From an uncultured Pseudoruegeria sp. (GTDB lineage Bacteria; Pseudomonadota; Alphaproteobacteria; Rhodobacterales; Rhodobacteraceae), in the NCBI GenBank assembly GCA_947498155.1, contig CANMJD010000010.1, positions 1 to 64,000 of the forward strand: a stretch of DNA of 64,000 bases, written 5' to 3'. The position numbers were made by a program, and so were the translations under genes. The notes below the pieces were generated by a model. It was not told the DNA's origin, ran no database searches, and saw only the letters and a list, made by a program, of their open reading frames with translations. Below are positions 45,399 to 55,839 of this stretch, in pieces; the stretch's first letter is position 1, and each line of letters begins with the position of its first letter.

Positions 45399-48300
45399 AT
45401 GGCTTTTACGAACACGTCGCTGACATTCAGTGCCGAGAACCAATCCCTTTGGGGTCCTGGTAATGCCACCGAGCTCTATATTGATACCGGCGATGCGCTG
45501 ATTTTTGATCCCGATGAAGTATCTAAACATTGGGGCATTGATATCTGGGTGATGGAAGCCGGATTTGAAACCTATCTTGATTTTGAATTCGGTCTTGTCG
45601 CATGGGCAAATCTCGGGACCACGGGGTTGTGGGAGGCTACCTATGAAATTGACGTTCTAGTAAAACACCCCAACGCCGTCGAAGGCGGCGATCCTATGGT
45701 GTTCGACTTTTCTAGATATAATGTGCGGTCCGCCGAGATATCCAGTTTGGGATTTGGACCGGGTGAAGACGGGATTTCTGCCGGATTGGATCTGATTGTC
45801 GGAATCGAAGCCGGGGTGCGGGACATTTATGTTGATTGGCCATGGCCATTTGGGGATGACAACTTTGGTGGCTTCAAACTTATTGATCTGCAGACCGAAA
45901 TACCCCTGATCAAAGTCAGCCTAAAGCTTCCTGAATATGAACTGCAACTTACAGATGATGTAACCTTGACAGCGCGTCTGCCGCTTGGGGCAGATACAGA
46001 CGGCGAGTCCGAAAACTCTGGGGTTGTTTCAGGCGACGGCACCTCTGACACAAGTTTCATTGAACTGGCCGCTGACCTCGATGCGTTGTTGCTAGAGCTG
46101 TTGGGTAAAATTCCTGAACCGACCACGCAAGCAACTGTTAAGTTTTTAGGGGAAACAGTATTTGCAGAATTTGAATATGATCTTGGCGATTATGTTAGTT
46201 TTATTCCTGATGGCAAAATCAAACTCGAATTCACCTTTGTTGATATTGAATTTACCGCGGGATTGGCCTTGACCGAAGAGGTCACGCTTGACATCCGCCC
46301 AGACATTAAGCCTCCAAACTTGACGCCTGAACAAGAGCTAAATCTTGCCGATGTTTTGGTGCGATTGGAAAGCGATAATGGCACACCGGATAATCCTTTA
46401 GATGATTTGCGCGCCACAACCAGACTTGGCTATTCGACTTCACTGGCGTCTCCGCGCACGATTTTTGATGCTTTCGGGGGCGATACCGGAGAGATTCCGA
46501 CCTATGGTACGACCACTGTCACTGCGGAATACTCTATTGATAATGCGCGGTTTGAACACGATATCGGACTGGCGCTGACTTTTGGTATCGAGATTAGCAT
46601 TCTAAAGGGCGCGCTTGCAGGGTCGTGGGTGCCCGGTTTCCTCGAAGTTGAATTTGGCCCCCTTGTGTCGATCGAATTCCCCGATCCCGAAGGCGATGAG
46701 GATTGGGATGTCGGATTGGGCACAATCTTTAGCCACGGCTATGATGTGCCATTGGAGTCTTTCAACACTGAAACAGCCACTTACGAGGTTTTCTTCGTTC
46801 AGCCTGAACTTGCCCCCACCGGTTGGGAGCCAAGCTTGCCAGGAGCAGAAGAGGCGATCTACGGCTACTTTGAGGCGATCTACGCGCAGAACGCCTTGGT
46901 TTTTGCAGAGTTCTCTGACGATACTTTTGAAAATTTCCCTAAACCCGATGCGCTGACGGTTGGCACGATCTTCTTTAGTGATGCTTCTAAATACGACCAG
47001 TCGCAAAAGATCTTTTACAGTTGGACGGGGGCTACCGACAATAAGATCTACATTAACAATAATAACGGCAGTGTCATTATGGTGGCGCCATCCGTGCGGG
47101 ATACGCCAACATCGCCGCTGATCAAGGATAACCTACGGTTTTCAGCCGATGACAGCGCGGGCGTATACGAGACCTTTGTTCAGTATAATTCCGATTTAAG
47201 GGATCTACTTTATCACGCCTCGGTGAGCGGTAGCACCTCCGAAGTTGCATACGAATACAATGGTAAAACGATCACCATTGCCAATCGCGGCGACACCAAT
47301 GTGCGTGGTGGGGCTCTTGGTGATGTTGCTGCCCTCTATGAGGGGGGGACCTATTATGACGGGGCTGCGAATGAATCAGGTCAGCACGATGTTTTTATTG
47401 GTAACTTTGCCTATTTTGACACCGAAATTCAATGGGATCTGGCTGAATCCATAAATACCGGCGAGGGCGTTCGCATTGCGGATGCCGTTGATGTTTACAA
47501 TTTTGAAGCCATGGCGATCGTTACCGGCAATAAGAATGATTATCTGGTCGGCGGGGCCAAAGGCGATGTCATGGTGACATTGGGTGGCGATGACATCGTT
47601 AAAAACCGGTATTACGTAACCCAGAACAACCAATTTATTGTGGATGTCTCGGACGATTATATTTCTCTCGGGGCCGGGAATGATACGGCGCTGATGGAAT
47701 TGGGAAATATCCCAACGCCGCAAGCAGAGATTTTCATCGATTGGGTGATAGGTGGCACGGGCGAAGACAGTGTCTTTATCCGCTCCGGCCTTCAAGGGTT
47801 GCGCTGGAATGCCAAGTTGGCATTTACCACCTCAAATGGCGACACGATCTATTCTCCCGTCGCTGGTCCGGATGGGGTCGGGTCAGAAGCCAGCCATGGT
47901 ACGCTGGCCCGATTCCTTGGGTTTGCCATGCAGGGCATTGAAGAAAACTATCTGGACGGTGATGATTCAAGTCAAAGTGCCTTTGACCTTCTTGAGCCGA
48001 ATACCTGGATTTCTATTCAAAACGGCAATTCTAAACAGGGCGAAATTCGGGTGGCCAGAGATGTTGAAAACATTTCTGTCATCATTGATGAAGGCTCGCC
48101 TGATCAGGGACTCGGTGACGATCTTTTGGTGTTCATGGGGGGCACCAGATATGACGGCGGCGTCGATGGCACCGACACGCTTTTAGCCGATTTTGAAGCC
48201 TATGAATTTAGATTAGGGACGCGTAACGGTGTTCAGATCGACTTAACCGATCCTGATGCGCCGAGCTATTTCGGTCAAACTGTTTTTACCCGCATCGACC

Positions 48301-51300
48301 GGCTGCATGTGCATGGCACCAGTGATGGGGATGTCATCATTGGCGGCCTGTTTGAAGATGAGATTTACGGCGGTGGCGGCGATGACTTTTTGTCCGGTGG
48401 GCTCGATCAAAGTGACGATAAAGTCTGGGGAGAGGCGGGTGATGACCGCTTTTTCTGGACGGACAACGGCAACGATACTTTTGATGGCGGTTCAGGCAAC
48501 GATATCCTTTCCATCATGGCTGACGAAGTTCTGGATGATCCGTCGCTGCCGGCCACTTCTCCCGATTACAAACATGGTGGCAATCATGCCTATGAGTTCT
48601 TCGATAGCGCGGGCAATTCGCTTGGCGGCATTGTGTCCTCAACCTCCGGTGAAAACGTCATTCGGATTCTGGATGCGCTTCGGGATGGGGATGTGGCCTT
48701 CCAACAATCGAGTTTCAACTCCAATAGGCTAACTTATTCGGACATTGAACATATCAACATCAAAGCCTCTACAGAGGGCAGTGACGCGGCTATCTATCAA
48801 GGGGGGCTGGCCTATGATCTTGGGGAAAGACAGCTTGGCAATGATCGCGATCTGTTTGTAGCCGATTTTAGAGGGCAATTGGCGGGCATCGAGTTTCAGA
48901 TCGGTGGGCGGTATGAAACCGAAACCGGTCAGGTTCTGGCTAATGGTGTGTATCTGTCGGGGATGGAGCGTGCGGTTATTCTTGCCGGAGATGGCAATGA
49001 CATAATGGGTGGCGGCTGGCTGGACGATACGTTTTATGGCGGCGATGGTAACGACATACTTTCCGGCAACGGGGGCAACGATGTTCTCAATGGGGGACTG
49101 GGTAATGACCGTTTCTATTATGACGGGCAAGGCTACGATGAGATCGACGGCGGCACCAACCCCGGCGACTCCGAGTTTGACCATCTGATCATTGGTGGCT
49201 TCCGCGGCTATGCACGCGTTGTCCTTGAGGATAATGCTGGCAATGATCTACTCACGGCTGATCGCGGTATGGTCCGGTGGGATAATTCTTCCCAAGATCT
49301 TATAAATCTGGCGGAAGAATCTCTGACAGCGGATGTTGTCAAATATTACGTTTCCACACCGGGGAACCCTAGAAACTGGTATGACCAGTCTTTGACGCAC
49401 GTCGAATATACCAATATCGAAGCTGTTGATATTGCCGGGTCTAGTGAGTTTGACGACGTTATTCTGTATCAGAATGGCGTTGGCTACGTTGGTGGGGAAC
49501 GGGACGGAGATGCGGATGTCTTTGTTGCCGACCTTAGGGGCGAAACAGAAGATCTGACCTTCATTGTCGATATCGGATCTGGCATTGGATATGATATCGG
49601 CCAAGGTACAGAAATCGCCGACTTCGAGCGTATGGTCATTTTGATGGGCGACGGTTCCAACCTCTTTGAGGGGGGCGCGCTTGACGATGCGGTTATCGGG
49701 GGCGCTGGTCAGGATGAATTGTCCGGCGGGCTTGGGGATGATTTCCTTGTCGGAGGCGCTGGCGAAGACATTTTCAATCATATTGGTGGCCATGATATTA
49801 TTTCTGGCGGGGAAGACAGTGACGTTCTCAACCTAGGGAATATCCTAAGTCCGTTTTCGGTCAGCTTTTTCGACCCTGCAATGGTGCAGCTAGGAAAGAC
49901 GCTGGATCTTGCGATCAGCTCGCTAACGATTGCAGATTTCCAATCGGTTTACGGCATTGTGGATAATGATCTTGTTGAAGAAACAACTGTGATTACCCAC
50001 GGGACAAGCTCTGTTTCATTCAAGGGAATCGAAGAAATCGTCGCTTCGGGCAGTGCGGGTGATGATGTTCTAATTTCCGGCAGTACGCAGGGGGTGATCT
50101 TTGCCGGTGATGGTAAAGACGTTCTGATTGGTCGGAGTGGCAATGATTTTCTCTCGGGCGGAGATGGCAACGACACCTATGCGATGGGGGCCGATTTTGG
50201 TCAGGATATTATCTTCGGCGAAATTGGTGGGATTAATCGCGTTGTTTTTGCGGCCCATACCCGCGCAGAGCTTACGTTTGTTGTCGATGCACAGGATCTT
50301 CTGATTACGGTTGGCGATAATTCCTTGCGCATTCTGGGCTATTTTGTTGCGGACCAGACTTCAGGTCTCAATTTCACTTTCGAGACAACCGACGAAGTAT
50401 TCACCGAGACCTTTGTCGATAACACGATGATGGTTGCGGCCTCTGCACTGGCGCCGAACTTCGGGGGCGATGGCATCGTCCGGCTTGGGACCGACGATGA
50501 TGATGACTTCTATGAACACACCGATCGGGCAGATGTGCTGCGCGGTTTTGCCGGCGATGATTTTTTCCAATCCAGTAAAGGAGCGGATCTACTGGATGGG
50601 GGGGCAGGGCGTGATGCTGTCTCTTATCTGAGGTCAGATGCTGCCGTGCAGGTCGATCTGGCAACCTTCCGGGGCTTTGGCGGGGATGCAGACGGCGATC
50701 TTCTTGTGTCGATTGAACATGTGGACGGATCGTTGTTTGATGATGATCTCAAAGGCACTGCATTCCGCAATAATCTGTTTGGCAATGATGGCGACGACAC
50801 GCTTGAAGGCCGGGGCGGGGATGATCACCTGACCGGAGACGAAGGTGACGACACGCTTCTTGGCGGCTCCGGTAATGATTTGCTGTATGGGGGCCAAGGC
50901 GATGACAGCCTTTCTGGTGGATCGGGAATTGATTACCTGTCGGGCGGCGCAGGCAAAGACTTCCTCTCTGGGGGGGATGATGCCGATATTCTGGACGACG
51001 GTTTAGGGGATGACGTTGCTGAAGGCGGAAACGGCGACGATATCTTTATCTATTCGGGGGGACAGGATTCTTGGTCTGGCGATGCAGGCAAGGATACGGC
51101 GGATTTTGATCTTTACGAATATGCCGTCTATGCTGACATCAGTGCACCCGGGCTTTATGTTCAAAGCCGCGGTACCAGCACGTTGGATGACAGCGGTCCG
51201 GCGTTATTTAATCTGGTCCGCCTGACCGGATTTGAAAACCTACGCGGTAGTCTTGCCGACGACGAACTCATTGGATCTGTGTTTGAAAACCGGATCGAAG

Positions 51301-54300
51301 GCAATTTGGGCAATGACCTGATTGTCGGCGGTGACGGCATTGATCTGATCTCCGGCGGTGCCGGTTATGACGTGGTTGATTACGGGCGTGAAAACGGGAC
51401 ATTCGGAATTGATGTCCGCATGTCCGCGAGTTTCAACTCCTATGGGATTGATACTTTTGGCAAGCGTGATGTGCTTTCTGGGATTGAGGGCATTGGCGGC
51501 ACGGAATTCGAAGATCGAATTGTTGGCAGCAACGAGGACAATCGTTTGTTCGGTCGAGGGGCGGATGACTACCTCAACGGTGTTGATGGCGATGATTATA
51601 TTGATGGTGGCGTTGGCGAGGACTCTATTTTCGGCGGCAATGGCAACGATACATTGCTGGGCGGTGCGGATCGCGATGTTGTGCGCGGGAACGATGGCGA
51701 TGATCTGTTCATCGAAGGCGAAGGATCCGGTTCTGATACCTATTATGGCGGTATCGGCTTTGACACTGTGTCATATGCCACGGTCACCGTTGGTATCAAC
51801 GTTGATCTGGAAGATAGCCAGCAAGAGGTCAAAGGCGACACGATCGAAACTGATGCGCTGTATGATGTTGAAAATATCATTGGCGGTCAGGGTGATGACA
51901 TCATGAAAGGCAACAACCGGGACAACTGGTTTTCCTATGTCAGCGGATTTGACACATTTGATGGCCGCGATGGAACTGACACAGCGGTGTTCAAATACTT
52001 CGACTCTGCAGTGGAGGTTGATCTCGGACGTGCCATTCAGGCGCGCACCCGTGGAGGAGAAGATGTTCTCACCGGCGACTGGACGGATATTGCGACTTTT
52101 ACCAGCATCGAAAGTGTTATCGGCAGCGGGTTTGCAGATCATTTGATCGGAACAGCGGCTGACGAAAGCTTCTTTGGCGATGAGGGCAGCGATTTGATCG
52201 AAGCGGGTGCTGGGAGCGACAAAGTCTTCGGCGGCGACGGTAGCGATCGCATCCTTGCTTTTGAAGGAGATGGGATCAATCTGTATGATGGCGGTGACGG
52301 TGTTGATATCCTCGACTATTCCGGCGCATCTCTTGGAGTTACGGCCAATCTGCTGACTGGCGATGGCGACGATATTGTATCCAGTGTTGAATGGATCATC
52401 GGCACCGACCATGGCGATACGCTAGTCGGCAACGCGGCAAATAACATTCTGCAATCCGGTATCGGGGACTATGACCTTCTGGAAGGCGGCGCCGGGGATG
52501 ATCTGCTGATTTATACCGGTGGCAATGAAGATTATTTCTATGGGCAGGATGGAGTCGACACGGCTGATTATTCGCCCTTCGGATTTGCGATCGACGCCGA
52601 TTTAGGCGAACAGAATGCGGTATACACAACAGATACGGCTGATTGGGATGTGGGCAACCGCCGCTTGATCACTGTTTTCTTCGATCAAGACATCGAAAAT
52701 CTAATCGGAACATCCTTCAATGACCGCCTCGTGGGGAATGATGAAGCAAACGCCTTTAATGACGGTTTGGGCGATGACATTGTTATGGGCAAAGGTGGCA
52801 AGGATAGTTTCACCTATGTTGATGGTTTGGATGATTGGAATGGCGGGGATGGCGAAGATATTGCCAGCTTTGCCAGTTACCGATTTGCCACCCATATTGA
52901 TTTGACGGCGGGAACTGCTGAAACCAACCAGACAACCGAATTGACCAATGCCCCGCGTACGACATTTGTGACCTTGGCATCGATCGAGAATGTTATCGGA
53001 ACTTCCTTCGGAGATGTCCTGATCGGGGATGGCGCGAATAATATGCTTTCGGGCTTGGGCGGAAATGATCGCTTGGACGGCGGCAACGGCGATGACGGCC
53101 TTGCAGGCGGGAGTGGCGATGATCTCCTGCTTGGCGGGTTGGGTGCAGATTATAACGACGGTGGCGAAGGGATAGATGTTCTTGATTACAGCGCATCTAC
53201 CACAGGTGTGAATGTTGACCTGAAGAGCAATACCGGCTCCGGCGGCTTAGCCGAAGGTGATACTTTTGCGCAAATTGAGAACTTGATCGGCTCCGATCAT
53301 GCAGACGTCCTGACTGGTGATAGCGAAGCCAATACTCTGTGGGGCGGGCTGGGCGATGATACGTATGACGGCGGCGCTGGAGGTGATTTGTTCATCTATG
53401 GCGGTGGCATGGACACGTGGAACGGCGGCGATGGTCAGGATACCGGCGATTTCTCGGCCTATGATTTTGCCATCGACATTGATCTGAGCGGTGCAACAGA
53501 TTTTGTACGCACCAAAGAAGCGGCCACTCTTGCCACGGGCGACTGGGTGAGCTTGGTAGACCTGAGCCATACCGAACACTTTATCGGTACGGAATTTGAC
53601 GATTCCATCACCGGTGACTCTCTGGCCAATTTCCTGATTGCTGGCGGCGGGAATGACCGCATCGCAGGCGGTTACTCAAATGACCGTCTGGAAGGCGGAG
53701 ATGGCGACGATCTGCTAATCGGTGGTCGTGGCGATGACATACTGATGGGCGGCGCTGGTCGGGATACTGCCAGTTATGAAGATGCTGAAGTGGGTATCAT
53801 TGCCTCGATGCTGGATTCTTCCATCAATACGCGTGACGCAGAAGGCGATGTCTATATTGATATCGAGGATCTGACGGGCTCTGCCTTTGGTGACATTCTG
53901 ACGGCAGATAATTTCAACAACACCATTCGCGGTGAAGGCGGGCATGACGAACTCTTTGGTGCCGGTGGGGACGATACACTGATTGGCGGAATCGGGCATG
54001 ATACGCTGCACGGCGGAGCGGGCGATGATGTCGCCGTCATTGCCGCCCTGAGCACCGAAGTCGTTGTTGTGGAAAACAACGGCGTTCTGACCATCTCTGG
54101 CGCGGACGGTATCGACATCCTGCACAGTGATATCGAACGGATCGCTTTCTCTGATCGAACCATAAGCTTTGCTGAAGCGCTAACGCTCGGGGGACCGGCT
54201 AAAGGCACTGAAGGCCCTGATGTTATTGTTGGCACAGAGGGAAATGACGAAATTGACGGTCTGGGCGGTGATGACATTATCTCTGGGCTTGCAGGAGAAG

Positions 54301-55595
54301 ATGCCCTGTTCGGCGGGGCCGGTAACGACACACTGAACGGCGATCGGGATGATGACTCGCTTGATGGTGGTGCGGGTGATGACACGTTGAATGGTGGTCT
54401 TGGCGAAGACAGACTTCGCGGCGGACCCGGAGCGGATCGCATGGTCGGCGGCCAAAACAGTGACTTCTACTACGTGGATCATGTCGGCGATGTTGTCGTC
54501 GAGCTTGCCGGAGATGTCGGGATTGATCGGGTTGCCTCTGGTGTCAATTTCGACATGAACGGCTCTGATCTGGAAACGCTTATTCTGGGCGGCTCGGCCA
54601 ATACCAATGGGACTGGCAACGACAAGAACAACTACATTCTTGGTAGTCTCGGAAATAACATCATTCGCGGCGGTGGCGGAAATGACCGTATCGAAGCCGC
54701 TGGCGGGGATGATACTCTTTATGGTGATGGCGGAAATGACATCCTGAACGGGGGCCCCGGGAGCGATGTATTTTATATTACCGATATCGGCGATAAGGTT
54801 GCGGAAAGCCGCCGCTGGGAGGGCACGGATCACGTGATCTCTACGGTCGATTTCAGAATGGGCAGTGCGCATATTGAAACGTTGAAACTCGAAGGAACAG
54901 CGCGATTGGGGGCCGGTAATGGCCTGATGAATACGATTACGGGCAATGATTCCGCCAACATTCTGGATGGCGGAAAAAATGTCGATACGCTGATTGGCGG
55001 CCTGGGAGATGATATCTATCTGTTGCGCTCTCCGGGAGATACGGCAGTAGAATTAGAAAATGGCGGGATCGATACGGTGCGTGCATTCCGGTCCATCGCC
55101 TTGGGTGATAATATCGAAAACCTTTATATCCAGACGTTGCGCAATGCGGACGGCGATGGCGTCCCCGGAGTCAACGGAATCGGGAATGCATTGGACAATA
55201 TTATCGTAGGTAACCCTTTTGATAACTTCATTACCGGACGGGAAGGGCAAGACGTCCTGCGCGGTCAGGCGGGGGCGGATACTTTTGTATTTGACCGTGC
55301 GCTTGGTCCTGACAATGTTGACCGTATTGTTGATTTCAACACAGGTGCTTCGGACGAAGGCGACAGGCTGTTTATGAAATCTACCGTGTTTACGGGCATC
55401 GCTAAAGGTGGCCTCGGAGAGGCTTTGTTTGTCGCGGGGACAGATGCAGCTGACGGTAATGACCGGTTTGTCTTTGATCAGGCGTCCGGTCAGTTGTGGT
55501 TTGATGTTGATGGGGTCGGCGGTGCAGATAAGGCCCTGATCGCAACCTTCGACAGAGGCGCTACAGTAGATGCCAGCGATATCTTTATCGTTTAA
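45399..55595 (+). CDS. Giant RTX calcium-binding protein, putative type I secreted
   Basis: A 3398-residue protein with no N-terminal signal. The start ATG at 45399 is preceded by TTGGGGGA. Residues 1 to about 640 are a beta-rich domain I cannot place (for example ALTEEVTLDIRPDIKPPNLTPEQ). After that come many RTX nonapeptides of the GGxGxDxLx type in blocks, such as GGAGDDTLNGGLGEDRLRG, that bind Ca2+ outside the cell. Between the blocks two families of longer modules recur (A near 47380, 48160, 48845 and 49510; B near 51090, 51970, 52560, 52850 and 53440). The C-terminus is a serralysin-like M10_C end, finishing in VDASDIFIV, the usual T1SS signal type. No HlyB/HlyD/TolC genes lie nearby. 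Adhesin or surface-layer roles are typical for such size, but unproven. Confidence 0.88.
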   Translation: MAFTNTSLTFSAENQSLWGPGNATELYIDTGDALIFDPDEVSKHWGIDIWVMEAGFETYLDFEFGLVAWANLGTTGLWEATYEIDVLVKHPNAVEGGDPMVFDFSRYNVRSAEISSLGFGPGEDGISAGLDLIVGIEAGVRDIYVDWPWPFGDDNFGGFKLIDLQTEIPLIKVSLKLPEYELQLTDDVTLTARLPLGADTDGESENSGVVSGDGTSDTSFIELAADLDALLLELLGKIPEPTTQATVKFLGETVFAEFEYDLGDYVSFIPDGKIKLEFTFVDIEFTAGLALTEEVTLDIRPDIKPPNLTPEQELNLADVLVRLESDNGTPDNPLDDLRATTRLGYSTSLASPRTIFDAFGGDTGEIPTYGTTTVTAEYSIDNARFEHDIGLALTFGIEISILKGALAGSWVPGFLEVEFGPLVSIEFPDPEGDEDWDVGLGTIFSHGYDVPLESFNTETATYEVFFVQPELAPTGWEPSLPGAEEAIYGYFEAIYAQNALVFAEFSDDTFENFPKPDALTVGTIFFSDASKYDQSQKIFYSWTGATDNKIYINNNNGSVIMVAPSVRDTPTSPLIKDNLRFSADDSAGVYETFVQYNSDLRDLLYHASVSGSTSEVAYEYNGKTITIANRGDTNVRGGALGDVAALYEGGTYYDGAANESGQHDVFIGNFAYFDTEIQWDLAESINTGEGVRIADAVDVYNFEAMAIVTGNKNDYLVGGAKGDVMVTLGGDDIVKNRYYVTQNNQFIVDVSDDYISLGAGNDTALMELGNIPTPQAEIFIDWVIGGTGEDSVFIRSGLQGLRWNAKLAFTTSNGDTIYSPVAGPDGVGSEASHGTLARFLGFAMQGIEENYLDGDDSSQSAFDLLEPNTWISIQNGNSKQGEIRVARDVENISVIIDEGSPDQGLGDDLLVFMGGTRYDGGVDGTDTLLADFEAYEFRLGTRNGVQIDLTDPDAPSYFGQTVFTRIDRLHVHGTSDGDVIIGGLFEDEIYGGGGDDFLSGGLDQSDDKVWGEAGDDRFFWTDNGNDTFDGGSGNDILSIMADEVLDDPSLPATSPDYKHGGNHAYEFFDSAGNSLGGIVSSTSGENVIRILDALRDGDVAFQQSSFNSNRLTYSDIEHINIKASTEGSDAAIYQGGLAYDLGERQLGNDRDLFVADFRGQLAGIEFQIGGRYETETGQVLANGVYLSGMERAVILAGDGNDIMGGGWLDDTFYGGDGNDILSGNGGNDVLNGGLGNDRFYYDGQGYDEIDGGTNPGDSEFDHLIIGGFRGYARVVLEDNAGNDLLTADRGMVRWDNSSQDLINLAEESLTADVVKYYVSTPGNPRNWYDQSLTHVEYTNIEAVDIAGSSEFDDVILYQNGVGYVGGERDGDADVFVADLRGETEDLTFIVDIGSGIGYDIGQGTEIADFERMVILMGDGSNLFEGGALDDAVIGGAGQDELSGGLGDDFLVGGAGEDIFNHIGGHDIISGGEDSDVLNLGNILSPFSVSFFDPAMVQLGKTLDLAISSLTIADFQSVYGIVDNDLVEETTVITHGTSSVSFKGIEEIVASGSAGDDVLISGSTQGVIFAGDGKDVLIGRSGNDFLSGGDGNDTYAMGADFGQDIIFGEIGGINRVVFAAHTRAELTFVVDAQDLLITVGDNSLRILGYFVADQTSGLNFTFETTDEVFTETFVDNTMMVAASALAPNFGGDGIVRLGTDDDDDFYEHTDRADVLRGFAGDDFFQSSKGADLLDGGAGRDAVSYLRSDAAVQVDLATFRGFGGDADGDLLVSIEHVDGSLFDDDLKGTAFRNNLFGNDGDDTLEGRGGDDHLTGDEGDDTLLGGSGNDLLYGGQGDDSLSGGSGIDYLSGGAGKDFLSGGDDADILDDGLGDDVAEGGNGDDIFIYSGGQDSWSGDAGKDTADFDLYEYAVYADISAPGLYVQSRGTSTLDDSGPALFNLVRLTGFENLRGSLADDELIGSVFENRIEGNLGNDLIVGGDGIDLISGGAGYDVVDYGRENGTFGIDVRMSASFNSYGIDTFGKRDVLSGIEGIGGTEFEDRIVGSNEDNRLFGRGADDYLNGVDGDDYIDGGVGEDSIFGGNGNDTLLGGADRDVVRGNDGDDLFIEGEGSGSDTYYGGIGFDTVSYATVTVGINVDLEDSQQEVKGDTIETDALYDVENIIGGQGDDIMKGNNRDNWFSYVSGFDTFDGRDGTDTAVFKYFDSAVEVDLGRAIQARTRGGEDVLTGDWTDIATFTSIESVIGSGFADHLIGTAADESFFGDEGSDLIEAGAGSDKVFGGDGSDRILAFEGDGINLYDGGDGVDILDYSGASLGVTANLLTGDGDDIVSSVEWIIGTDHGDTLVGNAANNILQSGIGDYDLLEGGAGDDLLIYTGGNEDYFYGQDGVDTADYSPFGFAIDADLGEQNAVYTTDTADWDVGNRRLITVFFDQDIENLIGTSFNDRLVGNDEANAFNDGLGDDIVMGKGGKDSFTYVDGLDDWNGGDGEDIASFASYRFATHIDLTAGTAETNQTTELTNAPRTTFVTLASIENVIGTSFGDVLIGDGANNMLSGLGGNDRLDGGNGDDGLAGGSGDDLLLGGLGADYNDGGEGIDVLDYSASTTGVNVDLKSNTGSGGLAEGDTFAQIENLIGSDHADVLTGDSEANTLWGGLGDDTYDGGAGGDLFIYGGGMDTWNGGDGQDTGDFSAYDFAIDIDLSGATDFVRTKEAATLATGDWVSLVDLSHTEHFIGTEFDDSITGDSLANFLIAGGGNDRIAGGYSNDRLEGGDGDDLLIGGRGDDILMGGAGRDTASYEDAEVGIIASMLDSSINTRDAEGDVYIDIEDLTGSAFGDILTADNFNNTIRGEGGHDELFGAGGDDTLIGGIGHDTLHGGAGDDVAVIAALSTEVVVVENNGVLTISGADGIDILHSDIERIAFSDRTISFAEALTLGGPAKGTEGPDVIVGTEGNDEIDGLGGDDIISGLAGEDALFGGAGNDTLNGDRDDDSLDGGAGDDTLNGGLGEDRLRGGPGADRMVGGQNSDFYYVDHVGDVVVELAGDVGIDRVASGVNFDMNGSDLETLILGGSANTNGTGNDKNNYILGSLGNNIIRGGGGNDRIEAAGGDDTLYGDGGNDILNGGPGSDVFYITDIGDKVAESRRWEGTDHVISTVDFRMGSAHIETLKLEGTARLGAGNGLMNTITGNDSANILDGGKNVDTLIGGLGDDIYLLRSPGDTAVELENGGIDTVRAFRSIALGDNIENLYIQTLRNADGDGVPGVNGIGNALDNIIVGNPFDNFITGREGQDVLRGQAGADTFVFDRALGPDNVDRIVDFNTGASDEGDRLFMKSTVFTGIAKGGLGEALFVAGTDAADGNDRFVFDQASGQLWFDVDGVGGADKALIATFDRGATVDASDIFIV

Positions 55596-55739
55596 AGGCG
55601 CGGTGAATACCTTTTCTCTGAAACAGGAAAGGCCAAGAAGGGGTGTTGGATCGGGGGCGGAACGGCAATTGCAATGACCCCAAAATTTGCAAACGGACGT
55701 CCCTGAACTGCGGCAATGCTTCGGGGTCGTTCGGCCTAG

Positions 55740-55832
55740 GCACGCCCAATGGACCGAGTGAACAGGCAGTTCCGCGCCGCGATGCCCAACCAGCTCTGGC
55801 TGTCCGACTTCACGGATGTCTCGACGTGGCAG
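55740..55832 (+). pseudogene. IS3-family transposase OrfB remnant, internal part
   Basis: A plus-strand frame reads ARPMDRVNRQF, then RAAMPNQLWLSDFTDVSTWQ, which is the start of the integrase core in IS3-family OrfB proteins (VNRQF...PNxLWxxDFTxVxTW). A stop codon lies at 55737-55739 just before it, and the frame loses similarity right after TWQ. The matching C-terminal piece is at 56371. The catalytic DDE part is missing, so the element is dead. Confidence 0.8.
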
Positions 55833-55839
55833 GTCCAGG

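Noticed and set aside
50760-51060. Short regular DNA repeats that could suggest a CRISPR array
   Set aside because: The period of 27 bases equals the nine-residue RTX unit, the reading frame stays open, and there are no identical repeats with unique spacers.
46615-51906. Several plus-strand frames of 60-180 residues inside the RTX gene, and minus-strand frames up to 230 residues
   Set aside because: They arise from the periodic GGxGxD coding pattern; none has a ribosome site or known motif.
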